A stretch of DNA of 64,000 nt from Nageia nagi (lineage: Eukaryota > Pinophyta): NCBI GenBank assembly GCA_050084985.1, contig JBITNC010000001.1, positions 105,834,001-105,898,000 of the forward strand, given 5' to 3'. The notes beneath the pieces were generated by a model. That model was given only the letters and a program-made list of their open reading frames with translations, was not told the DNA's origin and did not search any database. A program made the position numbers and the translations under genes. This document shows, one piece after another, positions 33,831-47,389 of this stretch; the stretch's first letter is position 1, and the number at the start of each line of letters is the position of its first letter.

Positions 33831-34830
33831 TATAATAATAGAGGAGTTTGTATATTTAGAAATATTTTTTTTTTGTTGAATCCTAAATATGTTACATATT
33901 ATGTTCTAATTTCAAATATTTATGTTGTAGTGAGAAATTGTATTTCTAACATGAATAATATTCTTCTGGAGATTATTAGTGATGCAAAGTAATGGAAGAT
34001 CTAAATATTCTTGCATAATGACATGGTGCATCCCTTTAGATAGAAATAAAACTATGTTTCATTTCATTTTTTCAAAAAGTGTTACTTTGGTGTGTGGATG
34101 TGTCTACTTATTGCTTGTAAATTGAATGTTGTGATTTTGATTACCTTGATAGACATGTATGCAAAATGTAGAACAAATCCTTACACCATGAGCAACTTTT
34201 ATTGTATTATTCCTATGATGAATAATTATACATGCATTGTTTACCTTCTTGGTCATGCAAGATATATTAAGGGATCTTTGAACTTCATTGCTAAAGTACC
34301 CATAAAACCTAAATTTAAAATATGGATATGTATACTTGGTGCTTGTAAATCAATTGTTGTGATTTTGAATACTTTGATAGACATGTATACAAAATGTAGA
34401 ACAAACCATTACATCATGAGGGAATATTATTGCATTATTCTTGCTATTAATAATTATACATGCATGGTTGACCTTCTTGGTTTTGTAGGTTATCCTAATG
34501 GTTCTTTGAACTTCAATTCCAAAATACCCATAAAACCTTAACTAGGTGTGTAGATATGTCTACTTGGTGCTTTTCAATCAAATTTTATGGCTATGAGTAT
34601 TCTAATAGATCACATACATGCAAACTATGGAATAATACATAAGCCTTGAGAATTATTTGATAAGATAATACCAAAATACCCATAAAACCTAAATTGGGTA
34701 TGTGGATGTATCTACTTGGTGATCGTAAATTGAATATTATGGTTGTGAGTACCCTAATAGATCACATGTATGAAACATATGTAAGAATACATAAGGTTCA
34801 TGAATTGTTTGATAAGATGCATGGTTTGCA
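33830..34830 (+). pseudogene. Decayed pentatricopeptide-repeat (PLS/E-type) gene pieces with a repeated module
   Basis: 33860-34045 resembles the E motif of plant organelle RNA-editing PPR proteins (LNPKYVTYYVLISNIYVV, later DMVHP). 34092-34541 is an open stretch of PPR-like modules: LIDMYAKCRTNPY, YTCIVYLLGHARY, and in the next unit LIDMYTKCRTNHY, YTCMVDLLGFVGY, then IPIKP. The module of about 228 bp is repeated at about 34096, 34323, 34551 and, shortened, 34703. The E motif precedes the repeats, the reverse of the normal order, so the locus is rearranged. PPR proteins bind organelle transcripts; this copy cannot do so. Confidence 0.65.
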
Positions 34831-35324
34831 ATGATTGTAGGATACATATAAAATGGGTTTTATGTTATTAGTATTGGCTCCCAAGCATTTCATCATATCA
34901 AAGAGTTTTAGAAATCATTATTATATATATAAATTGCATGAAATGGGAAATTTGTCACTTTCTAACATGTTTGTTACAAGCATGAAAATTTTAGTTTATC
35001 ACTTTTTTAAAAATTTTGTTACAAGTATGAAAAAGGTAGTACATTAGATATCCATGGATTGATCCACTATAGAGGTGTGGTTAGGCTTTTATTTTGGTGC
35101 CATAAGTCTTGGACTAGGATGAGTAAGGTAAGAGACTAAATGATGATTGTTCATTACCATTGCAACATCCTTTGGGAGCCCATGGCTAGCACTATGATTG
35201 AATTATAGGGATAGTATATCATAGGTAACCAAAGAAGGTGTATTCTAAATAAATTCTTCCATCATATTTTTTGATGGAAGAATGCTTCTACATTATTCTT
35301 AGTTAAAATAATAATAATTATTAT

Positions 35325-35515
35325 GTAGTGGTTTTAAACTACCACTTTATAGTTTAAGGGGGAAGTAAATAGTCACTTTCTTATATACTTCATAAACAAT
35401 TTATAAAACCATATGTGGGTTCGCCACCATAGGGGTCCACTTTTAATGATGGGTTTATAGGTAGTAGGTAGATAACCACCTATAAAGTGCTTTAGGGGTA
35501 GTTATAAACCACCAC
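35325..35515. mobile_element. Possible MITE of about 190 bp
   Basis: GTAGTGGTTTTAAACTACC at 35325-35343 is roughly complementary to GGGGTAGTTATAAACCACCAC at 35495-35515. The interior is noncoding. I cannot find a convincing target-site duplication, and the ends are imperfect. Confidence 0.25.
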
Positions 35516-38500
35516 AAAAGGTCCTTTTCTTTCTAGTGATGCGATTATAATTTATGTTAAGATTATATAATGCTCTTAGTTCTTGCATTCTAGTAAATTG
35601 AATTGATAGGAATGCCTTTCTTTGTAAATTGTGTGATTTGAAATAAATAAAATGATCATTTGTATGGAATGCACTAATGAGTTTTATTTCTTAACTTTAC
35701 CTCAAGAAGTTCTCACATTAATCAAATACAATATATTTGATGAATTATTTTATTAATGTGACACATTATGGATGATGAAAACAATTTTTGAATTTTTATA
35801 ACCTATGATTAGGTTTTATTATGATTGTAGGTAATCTAGATTTGATTGCACTTATGATAATGTAGTATGATATATACTTTAAAAGGTGGTTGATTTAAAT
35901 AATGCAAAGTTAAAATTTTATTAACATAAATAAAGATGTGTTCTTTCATGAGTACTATTTCATGTTTAATATTTATATCTTACAGAAACATTTTGAGGAA
36001 TTTTATGTATTCTAAGAAAATTAATGCAATTATGATCAATGAATGCTTAATGTTTATATTTTATTATTTCATAAGTTTTGAATGCTTAAATTGAATACTA
36101 GAATAGGATAATCTCATCATGTTTGTTGTAATTAAAAAATTAGAGAATATTATGTATGAATTATTTTTGTTAAATATAGAAAAGTATAGGATTAGATGAA
36201 AAATTTAGTTAACATAGTCCTTATTTCATTTTAATAAATTACTTAGATAAAACAAAACATCATGTATATGGTTAGTAGGTAATGCTACCATAATGTTTTT
36301 GATACTCCTCACAATATATGTGCAACAAGGCTATCAAGGAATAAATGGTAGGAATGGTTAATAGATATGAGTAGACTAGTAACCCATATCCTTTATTAGG
36401 TATTGACAATAGGTAGAAGTCAAAAACTATGCACCTATGTATGGTGATTGCATCGGGTAGTTGATATTTTTGTATATAGTGAATTTATATAATAATTATT
36501 CCATGGGAAAGTATTATACCCACATCATGGACGTGGAGGGTTTTTCATGGATGAGAATGAATAATATTTGAAAGTACATTATCTTGTGTGATATAGGCCC
36601 CAACATAAATCCAAATATCATTGTGATTAAGATAAGAATACTGCATATGAGAATAGTTGCTAATGAAGGTATTATATATAAAATTATTTTTAAACAAGTG
36701 GTGCTCTTAGTTAAGTAAACTCCAACAAACAATGATGAAGATTTGATCAACTTAGGATTCATCAATTTGGACTACTTGAATATCGAACTTGATAGTGACA
36801 TGTAAAGCTCAAAGTGGATCACTCTTTTCCACTTCAAAACTTATTATGGGTGTAACATTTTTTAAAAAATTATAAATTTTGGGGTAATGTGTATTAGTTT
36901 AGCAATTTTTTTATATTTAAGTACAACATTTACAAACTACCCTCTTATAGTATATGATGGCAATTAAAAACTACCATTAAAAATAATTATATTATCATTT
37001 CTCTTAATACCCTCTTTTATGTGGATACTAATAAAAAAAATATTTGAAACATCCTTTGGAGAAGAATTACCCATATACAACACAAGATTCTATCCTTTTT
37101 CTCATAAATTCCTAAAACTCTTATAATATAGAATTTACTCATTGACTTGAACTTATAACCTCCTCTTATTGTTGCATTTGTGTCACCTTTTATGTTTCCA
37201 TGCATAATCATTGATCTTATTTTATATTTTTTCTAATGATATATTTTTAAAATTTATTCATTAATATTGATTAGATATTTTGGTAACATTTTTCATATTA
37301 ATTGATATCAAATCCTCTCCCAATTTATCATAGATTCATTATTAATATTCTTTTCAATGCTTGCATGGCCCTTTTTTTGAAATAGTTGAGTCTATATTTA
37401 ATTTTTTATATTATGTATACTTTTGGAATTTTAATGATGTATCATTCCCATTTAAAATCCTTACCATTGTAATTACTTAATGCTTACTTAGCTCCTATAT
37501 CTTTATGACATTCATTCATTACATATGATTGGAAAAAATTAAATGGTATCCTAAGTGGACATATGCATTTAAAATTCTTTTAAATGAATATATGTATCAA
37601 CATCATGCTCTCTCTCACTTGGTAAGGTTAAATAATATCCTACCATTTTTTGACATCATGCATAATTAAGAGGTTAAATGAGTTTGGAATATATAAACAT
37701 GAAACAACACTAAGTCATCAGAATTTGTGGAGATTTTCACATTAAATGGAAGCTAATAATATTTGTATGAAGATCTCATGCAAGGCCTTTTATGTAAATC
37801 TCTCATAACAAATGGAGTTTTAAACTTTTTAGCAATTTAGTTATCATGTGAGAAGATTATGAATGGAATATGAAGAGAATAAAAAATATAAGGCATAAGG
37901 TTTTTAAATATTAATGTAAAAAAGTAAAAAATAATATAATTAATATATAGTATATTATTCCATCAATTGTCCATGGTACAAAATTTTATGAGCCCCTACT
38001 CATAGGCTTAAATGGGTGGATCTTTGTTTAAGTGAGATAACTCTAATTCACTAACCTAAGTATCTTCTTTTAGATATTTAACTTTCCAATAAATTAAATA
38101 CTCCTTATATTCTTTGCCTTTACTTTTTTTTTGGTACTCACTTCTATAATAATTAATCAATTTATTCCCATTATATCTCTAGTATCTAATCTATCTAATA
38201 TTCTTCCTTACTAAATATTTCCTCTTTTCCTACATTATTTACCCAAAGATAAGAATGCAAGTTTGAGATATTAAACATATGTAAAATATCATTACATGTT
38301 CCTAATTTTATATCATATACATTATCTAAGAATGAGGGGATGGGGGAGGAACCTTTGAGAAGGAAGTGAATGGAGTGGCATTCTTAGAAGCTTTAAAAGA
38401 TTCACAAAATGCTCTCATGGAAAAAGAGATGTCAAAATATCCCTTGAAAAAATATTTTTCTATCTCAAATTCAACCAAAGGAAACATCCCATAATCCAAC

Positions 38501-40402
38501 CCTTTCATGGAGGATAAAAGCATGGACAAAAAGATTTTCATTTCAAGGTGAGAATATTGTAGCTACAAAAATACCTATGATTCATCCTCATATTCTTGAA
38601 GGAATTCAAGTGAAAATATTACAAATGAAATCCTCTCTAATATGACTAATTGTATATGCTATACTCTAATGATTCTTAGTAGGGATATTGATGTCTACCA
38701 AGACTCCACTTCTAGGTGTCTATTTTGTTGAAGCTAGTGGGTACATGTTGCATAGTTTAGTTGAGAAACAACCATATTTATAGTTTTTGATATATTATTT
38801 ATAGTTTTTATCAAGATAGAAATTATCTAATACAATATAATTTATTCTATTTTTTAACAAGAGTGGAAACTCTTTCCAAATCTCTCCATAACCAATAATA
38901 AAAAAAGATACTTTAGAACTAGTTAAATAATGCTTAATTGAATCTATACTTTACAAGGTTATTATATGCATGCAATGCCCATGGTAGAAGGACTAGAAGT
39001 GGTATATGGAGATACCTCTTTGTAATGACAAGGAAGTAATGGGATATGAGTAACTCTTTCCTTACCTACCAATGTTTGATAAGCTTACTTCCCATTATAA
39101 TCCTTCCTCTATTAGAAATATTTGGACTCTTTACTTCCATATACCCTACTCTACTTTCTCTAAACCCTAAAAAATATTTTTTACTTGGATCCTAATCCAC
39201 CAAGGCCTCTTATTTGGTAAATCTCTTACCCTTATCAAAGTTTCCAATCTCCTATGCCCTTTTCAAAACACACTTGAAGATCTTTCAATATATTTTTTAG
39301 TAGTCCAATAAGGCATAATATGTGTATAAGTGAATTTTTTTCTTTATTGTAATCTTTATTGCACACATCTTTACATATAAATAATATGGTCATGGCAATC
39401 CCCACATCCCACTCTTTGTGGAAATGTGGTATTTCTTTAGAGTTATTGACATAATATTTTACCAATTATAATTTTAGCAACATGATTAATGTTATGTTGT
39501 TAGGTATTTTGTTACAAATATTTATGGTTACTAACAAATTTCATATGGAATTAGCCACCTCTAGGAGCTAATAAAACATTGGAGGAGTGCTCCCTTCATA
39601 GTCAAAAAAGTCCTTTCTAAGCCCCCATCTAAATTTTATGTGATAATAGTATCAAGGAAATAAATCAAAAACATATAGTACCAAAATTACAAAGTGTTAT
39701 AGATAAGAGAGCCAAAGTTGTAGAGTGCTAGGGTTACAAAGAAGATTGCAAAAGTTGTAGACTACCAAAGTTATAGAGAAAAGTAATAAATTTGATAAAT
39801 GGAAGACCAAATGAGCTAAAAATGAGAAAAAACAAAATATTGTTAGAAAGAACTTTATAATAAGTATCCAAAAATATAAAAAATATTAGATATTAAAATT
39901 TAAGTTTAGGAGTGGTAGAGTGTTGAAAACAAATATAGAAGTTCAGGTAGTATTGCCAAAGTCTATGTACAAAAATATTTTAAATATTTTTCAAATATGA
40001 CAATGAAGGGTCAAACATACATGAAATAAAGCATGCAATATATAGATAGAAACTTCTTTCTAATGTCCTTCCAATGGTGTATCATGTTCTATAAATAAAG
40101 TAACAAAATAAAAGTTATGAAGCTCCAAAGTAGGTTGTTTATAATTTTGTAAAAGGATGGGTGCAATACATTGGGTCCACTTTAAGGCCAAAAAGTGGAA
40201 GTGTTTTCCTAAATTTTTAAGTTTGGGTATGTTTGATCTCAAAATTTGAAGAACTTAAACATGGAATCATGAAAAAGGTTACTATGGTGAAAATGTAGTG
40301 CTTTAAGTCTAGTTTTCAAATATGAAATTTGCTTCAATACCCATATCATATAATTTAAAATTGGATAGGATTAAAAAAAACTACTTTTTTTTAAAAAACC
40401 AT
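35516..40402. other. No gene recognised
   Basis: Almost 5 kb of AT-rich sequence. The short open stretches (36514-36765, 37017-37211, 38326-38541, 39235-39465, 40060-40242) show no family signature, no codon regularity that I can see and no linked features. It is probably old, unrecognisable element sequence. Confidence 0.5.
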
Positions 40403-40407
40403 TTTTG

Positions 40408-40884
40408 TGTTGTGTGTGGAGCATGATTGTTCAGAGTTCTTTATTTCAGCCGGATGTATACCCCAGGAAGCTAAAAACGTTTGTAAAATTGCCTTGTAAA
40501 AGTATAGTAATTTCTAGTCAATCTGGGCCGTTCATTAGGCAAATAATCTGACAGTTGAACTTATGTTTGGTTTAGGGTTTTTTTCCCTAGATAAAAACCC
40601 CTCCTTTTGCATGAGGGCATTGTAACAGACATGATTTGGTGAGCGAGAAACAAAGACATGAGACTGTGAGAGAAAACAGAGGATATTATAGCAGATCTAC
40701 TGTAGGTTGTATTTCTTCACTTTGCTGGATAATAGAAAGGAAGGACTGGCTGTTTGGTGTGGATGTAGCCCAAACTGGGTGAACCACGTATATCTGTGTC
40801 TCTCTTATTTATGCATTTTTTGTGTTTATATTTCTGCAATATTTTATGCATTTCATTGCTTCGAAATATATAATTTTTCTAACA
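40408..40884 (+). mobile_element. 5' LTR of the Tork-like Copia element
   Basis: 477 bp from TGTTGTGTGTGG to TTTCTAACA. It differs from the 3' LTR at about 19 positions, all transitions, with no indels. Confidence 0.97.
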
Positions 40885-40886
40885 AC

Positions 40887-40899
40887 TGGTATCAGAGCC
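40887..40899 (+). promoter_or_regulatory. Primer-binding site (initiator-Met tRNA)
   Basis: TGGTATCAGAGCC lies two bases after the 5' LTR and matches the standard plant Copia primer site exactly. Confidence 0.95.
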
Positions 40900-40959
40900 G
40901 AAGGTCTATTTGGCTGATAAACTCATAGGAAAGAAGGATTCCTCATTTGAGTGGGAGCA

Positions 40960-43900
40960 ATGGCAGAAGATGGTAAGTTTAGGGTCAAGAAATTTAATGG
41001 CCAAAATTTCTCACTATGGAAGATGCAGATGGAAGATTATCTGTATCAGAAAGATCTGTACCTACCATTGGGTGGAAAAATAAAGAAACTGATAGATATG
41101 ACAGATGAAGAGTGGAACCTTCTCGATAGAAAGGCACTCAGAGCAATACGGTTGAGCCTCGCTGCATCAGTTGCCTTCAACATTTCGAAGGAAATAACAA
41201 TAGAGGGTTTGTTTCAGATGTTGTCGAAACTATATGAAAAACCCTCAGCCTCAAACAAGGTATTTCTTATGAAATGGTTATTTAATATGAAGATGTCGGA
41301 AGGTGGATCTGTTATGGATCATTTAAATGATTTTAATACTATTACAAGTCAGTTATGTTCTATAAAGGTATACTTTGATGATGAAGATAGAGCTCTATTA
41401 TTCTTGTGCTCATTACTAGAAAGTTGGAATGGTTTAGTAATGGCCATTAGTAACTTTGTGTCTGGATCTAGTACTTTAAAGTTTGATGATGTTGTCGATG
41501 CTATTCTTAGCGAGGAAATGTGACGGAAAAGCTTTGGTGAGACATCAGGAAATGCTTTGAGTGTAGATTCTAGGGGAAGAAAAATGGAAAAAGGAAAGAG
41601 CTCAGGATATCACAGTAAATCAAGGAAAAGCAGATCCAAGTCCAGATCAGGGATAGAGTGCTGGAAATGCAGAAAGAAAGGACACCTAAAGAGAGACTAT
41701 AGATCTCGAAAGGGAAAAGAAGGAGATGCATAGCAAGAAAACAATCATGAAGCAAATGTGACAGGTGAGATGTTACAAGATGCTTTGATTCTTTCTTTTG
41801 AAAATATTAATAATTCATGGGTGGTAGATTCAGGGGCCTCATTCCATGCCACACCTGATAAGAAATATTTTCATGACTATGTTCAAGGAGATTTTGGACA
41901 AGTTCATTTGGGTGATGATAAACCCTGTAAAATTGTTGGAATGGGTAAGGTTCTTATAAAATAGTAGAATGGAAACCAATGGCTACTAAAGGAGGTAAGG
42001 AATGTTCCAGATCTAAGAAAAAATATGATTTCAACAGGGCAGTTAGGTAGTGAAGGTTATGTGACAACTTTCACAAATAAAGCTTGGAAGGTCACCAAAG
42101 GAGCCTTGGTAATAGCAAGAGGTGAAAAGGTTGGTACATTGTATTTATGCAATGGTATTTCTAACTCTGTTAATGCTTTAACTTCCAAAGGAGCAGATGC
42201 AGCATTATGGCATCATAGGCTCGAACACATGAGTGAAAAGGGGATGAAGATTCTTCACTCAAGAAATTTGTTGTCAGGTTTGAAGAATGTTGATTTGGAT
42301 TTCTATGAGAATTGCATTTATGGAAAATAGAAGAGAGTCAGATTTCTCAGAGTTGGGAAAGAAAAGAAGAGCCAAAAATTAGAGCTTGTGCATACAGATG
42401 TATGGGGACCTACTCAGGTATCATCTCTCAGTGGCTCTCATTATTATGTTACCTTTATTGATGATGCAACTAGAAAAACTTGGATTTATTGTATTAAGAA
42501 TAAATCTGATGTATTTGATACTTTTAAGAAATGGAAAGCTTTGGTTGAGATTGAGACAGGAAAGAAATTGAAGTGTCTTAGATCAGACAATGGAGGTGAA
42601 TATTGCAGCAAATATTTTGATAGGTACTATTCAGAACATGGAATTCGTAGAGAGAAGATAGTTCCAAGAACACCACAAGAAAATGGTGTGTTAGAAAGGA
42701 TGAACAGGACAATCATGGAGCGTGCAAGGTACATGAGATTGCATGCAGGATTGCCTTTACAATTTTGGGTAGAAGCTATAGATACTGCTGTTTATCTAAT
42801 AAATAGAGGGCCTTCAAGTTCCTTGGATGGTGGTGTTCTATAGGAAGCATGGACAGGTAAAAAGGTAAACTACTCCTTTTTAAAGCCTTTTGGTTGTAAG
42901 GCCTTTGTCCATATTGATAAAGAAAATAGAACAAAGCTTGAGGCAAAGTCAAAGAAATGTACCTTTATTGGATATGGTGTTAATGATTTTGGTTATCGCT
43001 TATATGATTATGAAAATCACAAAATCATTAGGAGTAGAGATGTAATATTCAATGAAAAGGTCTTCTATAAGAATCAGTTGCAGGAAAAGAAACAAGAAAA
43101 GGAAAACAAGGAATACACAGTTCTTGATGAAATCACTGAAAAAGTAAAGGTGCCTGAAAATAATAATAACCAACAACCACAACAGCAGCAACCACCACAA
43201 TAGCAACAGGCACCCCAAACACCTAAAAGTGGTGTTAGAAGATCTACCAAGATAAGTAGACCCTCTGAACGATACTCTCCTTCATTATATTATTTATTGT
43301 TGACTGATTCTAGTGAACCTGAATGTTATGAAGAAGCAATGCAGGTTGAAAGCAGGAAGAAGTGGGAGGTAGCCATGGAAGAAGAGATGGACTCCTTAAT
43401 GCATAACCAAACTTGGGACTTAGTCAGGTTACCTGCAAGAAAAACTACATTGAAGAATAAATGGGTTTACAGGCTGAAGGAAGAAGATGGAGGAAAATAG
43501 AGGTACAAAGCTAGACTTGTGGTGAAAGGGTTTGCACAGAAGAAAGGTATTGGTTTTGATGAAATATTTTCTCCTGTTGTTAAAATGACTTCAATCAGAA
43601 CTATTTTTAGTCTTGTAGTAGCTGAAGATTTGCATCTTGAGCAGTTAGATGTAAAGATAGCCTTTCTCCATGGGGATTTGGAGGAAGAGATATATATGCA
43701 ACAGCCACAAGGATATGAGGTGAAAGGGAAGGAGAAACTAGTGTGCAAGTTGAAGAAGAGCTTGTATGGCTTAAAATAGGCTCCAAGGCAGTGGTATCTA
43801 AAATTTGACAAGTTTATGTCTGAACAAGGTTACACTAGATGTCACTCTGATCATTGTGTTTATTTGAAAAAGCAAAATGATGGTAGCTATATTATATTGT

Positions 43901-44868
43901 TATTATATGTAGATGACATGCTTGTTGCAGGGTCTAACATGCAGGAAATAAATGTGCTCAAAAGAAAATTAGAAAATTCATTTGCAATGAAGGATTTGGG
44001 AGCTGCAAAACAAATCCTTGGTATGAGAATCACTAGAGATAGGAAAAACCACAAATTAACATTATCTCAGAATGAGTACATACAAAAGGTGTTGAAAAGA
44101 TTTAATATGCACAATGCAAAACTAGTTAGTACACCTTTTGCTAGCCATTTCAAACTTAGTAAGGAAATGTGCCCAAAGACCCAAGAAGACATGGATTATA
44201 TGTCTAAAGTTCCATATGCATCAGTAGTTGGAAGCTTAATGTATGCAATGGTCTGCACAAGGCCTAATATTGCACATGCAGTGGGAGTTGTAAGCAGGTA
44301 CATGAACAATCTAGGAAAGGAACATTGGATGGTAGTGAAATGGATTCTCAGATATTTGAAAGGTACAACAAATCAAGCATTATGCTTTGGTGGTTCAACC
44401 ATTTCCCTACAGGGATATGTTGATGCAGATATGGTAGGTGACAGAGATAATAGGAGGAGCACTACAAGATATGTATTTACTATTGGTGGAACAACTATCA
44501 GTTAGGTTTCAAAAATCTAAAGTGTTGTTGCACTTTCAACAACAGAAGTAGAGTATGTTGCTGCTACAGAGGCTAGTAAAGAAATGATTTGGTTACAAAG
44601 GTTTATGAGTGAATTGGGTAAGGAGCATGATATGGGGACGCTATATAGTGATAGCCAAAGTGCCATTCATCTTGCAAAGAACTCAGCATTTCATTCCAGG
44701 ACTAAACACATACAACTTAAGTACCATTTCATACGATCAGTGTTGAAAGATGGAGAATTAAAGCTAGAAAAGATACATACTAGCCAGAATCCTATAGATA
44801 TGCTAACAAAAGTTGTAACCATGGAGAAACTGAGAATATGCTCAGTTTCAATTGGTCTTCAAGGATGA
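40960..44868 (+). pseudogene. Tork-like Copia gag-pol polyprotein, one frame, inactivated by stop codons
   Basis: From ATG at 40960 to the natural-looking stop at 44866 the frame is 1303 codons with no frameshift. Premature stops are at 41521 (TGA), 41731, 41962, 41965, 42328, 42841, 43201, 43498, 43777, 44503 (TAG) and 44518 (TAA). Most fit CAA/CAG/CGA to stop or TGG to TAG by one transition. Gag: [18 protein letters not shown]; zinc knuckle CWKCRKKGHLKRDY, last Cys now Tyr. Protease: WVVDSGASFHATP. Pre-integrase: LWHHRLEHMSEKGM. Integrase DDE: TDVWGP, SDNGGEYCS, then the E in PQENGVLERMN. RT: KARLVVKGFAQKKGIGFDEI, LLLYVDDMLVAGS (YVDD intact). RNase H: VEYVAATEASKE, LYSDSQSAIHLAKNSAFHSR. Gag and motif order match Tnt1-type elements. 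It would copy itself through RNA if intact; as it stands it cannot. Confidence 0.95.
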
Positions 44869-44953
44869 TGATGAAGATGAGAAATAGCCAAGTCCAAAGA
44901 GGAGTCATTGTCCAACAAATGAAGCAGCGGTGGAGTTGCTACAATCATTCTCC

Positions 44954-44964
44954 AAGTGGGAGAT
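44954..44964 (+). promoter_or_regulatory. Polypurine tract
   Basis: AAGTGGGAGAT directly precedes the 3' LTR, the form typical of Tnt1-like elements; it primes plus-strand synthesis. Confidence 0.9.
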
Positions 44965-45441
44965 TGTTGTGTGTGGAGCATGATTGTTCAGAGTTCTTTA
45001 TTTCAGCCGGATGTATACCCCAGGAAGCTAAAAATGTTTGTAAAATTGCCTTGTAAAAGTATAGTAATTTCTAGTCAATCTGGGTCGTTCATTAGGCAAA
45101 TAATCTGACGGTTGAACTTATGTTTGGTTTAGGGTTTTTTTCCCTAGATAAAAACCCCTCTTTTTGCATGAGGGCATTGTAACAGACGTGATTTGGTGAG
45201 CGAGAAATAGAGATGTGAGACTGTGAGAGAAAATAGAGGATATTACAACGGATCTGCTATAGGTTGTATTTCTTCACTTTGCTGGATAATAGAAAGGAAG
45301 GACTAGCTGTTTGGTGTGGATGTAGCCCAAACTGGGTGAACCATGTATATCTGTGTCTCTCTTGTTTATGCATTTTCTGTGTTTATATTTCTGCAATATT
45401 TTATGCATTTCATTGCTTCGAAATATATAATTTTTCTAACA
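44965..45441 (+). mobile_element. 3' LTR of the Tork-like Copia element
   Basis: 477 bp from TGTTGTGTGTGG to CTAACA, followed by the TTTTG target duplication. Length is identical to the 5' LTR. Confidence 0.97.
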
Positions 45442-45446
45442 TTTTG

Positions 45447-46440
45447 GACCATACCATGCATTTGTTCATCCTCCATAATTTGAATAAAATCAAAGTATTT
45501 TTTAAAATCCTTTTAGCTAAAGATACCTAACACATTGGAGCTTGTCTTGAATATTTTTCCATAATTGCTTCTTAAGTATGTTTTTTTAAATTAATTTTAT
45601 ACAAGGGTTGTTTTTAGTTTTGAAAAATGCTCATGTTCATCCACCATAATTTGATCTAAACTTAATTATTTTTCAATTTTTTTTATTCTTATAGACAATT
45701 TTACGAAGCTTGTCCCTATATACTATTTTTTCATAACTCTTAATAATAAAAAAACTCATTAAGAAAATATGAGACCCCCATATTTGAAGTATATGGACCA
45801 GTTTCACTAAACATTAATAGAAAAATATAAAATATACCCCAATTCTAAAAAAAATTGCATATTTGAATTTGTTACTCTTTCATCAAATATGGGTTTCAAT
45901 TTCATGGCAAAATTCATTCAAAATAATCATGAAAAATATACCCAAAGTTATGATTTTGTATTGAAATCAACCTTAGACATTTACTTGCAAGTCTAAGGCA
46001 TAGGTTTGGCTCAACTAGCCTTTTTTGAGCCTAAATTTGAGGTTGGTGGGTGGGTTTGTCAAGCTATAAATTTTGAATATATTTAGATCCTGATATTTTC
46101 TAGCCATTGAAATATCAAGATACCGATTTTGTTTAACCTATTAAGACAAAAACATCAATTATTTGGACTATGATGTTCTATGAATCATTCTCTTACATGT
46201 TCATGTATTACAATAGACAATAATTTTTTTAGTAGGAATTGAGTTGATTTTGTCATATGCATGCACAATATTCAATTAAGATACTAAGGCTGAGATCCAA
46301 GGTATTTTTTTCAATCAATTTGAGGTTGAATTAAATTTTTTATAGACATTGAAGGCCTTAATCTGAAGCAATCATTGCCATTACAATTATCTTCTGAAGA
46401 TATACATAGTTGAATTTGTAAACATCTCAAGTTAATCAAC
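45447..46440. other. No gene recognised
   Basis: AT-rich flank of the Copia insertion, continuous with the sequence before 40403. Nothing identifiable. Confidence 0.5.
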
Positions 46441-46579
46441 ATCATGGATGATGAAAAATTCCAAAAAAAAGAGAGGAAGGAAGGTCATGTCATCTAAAGA
46501 CATTCTTGCAAGAAGAGATAAGGACACAAAAAGGAAAAAAGAGAAAAGAGCACAAAATAAAGAATAAAATTGTAATGAA

Positions 46580-46704
46580 GTACCTGAAAGTTCCATCCCA
46601 ATTGAAGAAGAGGATATTGAAGAGAAAAAGAATGTAGATATGAATGTAGATAATGCACCATTAAATAAAGATTCAAATTCAATGACTATGGAAACAAATA
46701 CAAG
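46580..46704 (+). pseudogene. Possible 5' exon of the transposase-like gene
   Basis: An acidic, open stretch (SSIPIEEEDIEEKKNVDMNV...) ends at a possible donor (ACAA|GTATGTA at about 46704). Its link to the gene starting near 48600 is a guess based on strand and the similar GTATGTATTTG donor near 48665. No family match by itself. Confidence 0.25.
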
Positions 46705-47389
46705 TATGTATTTGAATCTTTGTATCCTATTATAATTTTAGCTATTTTTTAACATTCTCATGGAAGTTCTTCAAATAATTGAGAAATTATTTAATTAATA
46801 AACTTCTCTTCAAATGATCATGGATTATTTATTAGGCTTATTACCACTTTCAAAATTTCCTTCCATAGACCTTAAAATAATATCTCTAGCTCATGTTTGT
46901 ACTCCTACTATTAGAGTAGTTCTTAGAATTTTGCTACAAGTACTACTATATTCTATAGGTAATCAAGTTATTTGACACTTATATTAATTATATTAAGAAC
47001 CTTAATTATGATAATTACTAATAATGGCTCATATTTAGTACCTAACAAAGTATATCCAACAATATTTACAAATATATAGTTGAATGATTGCTTCTCACAA
47101 ACACATAGGAGATTAATGTGACCACTTGGCCAAAAGGTTTGAAAACTTTATACCAATGATTATTCAGAGGAACTTTCAAAGTTTTTCTAGAAGTGAATAG
47201 CTAGATAGATAAGTCTTTTAGTATCTTTTTTAAACTAAAATGGATTAATTGATCAATGTTTATACAAATGTATTTTCAAACATTTTGTATGATTATTTTT
47301 TACAAACAAATAGGAGAGTACATATGACCACTTAATCAAAGTGTTTCAACATGTTACAAAAAGGGTTAGACATTTGACCAATGGGGTTA

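Larger units (their letters stand above)
40403..45446 (+). mobile_element. Complete Tnt1/Tork-like Copia element with TSD TTTTG
   Basis: Five-base target duplications TTTTG flank it at 40403-40407 and 45442-45446. LTRs are 40408-40884 and 44965-45441 (477 bp each). Then, in order: primer site 40887-40899, one gag-pol frame 40960-44868, polypurine tract 44954-44964. All structural parts are present and colinear, so this is the youngest complete element in the window, but the frame is inactivated by stops. Confidence 0.97.
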
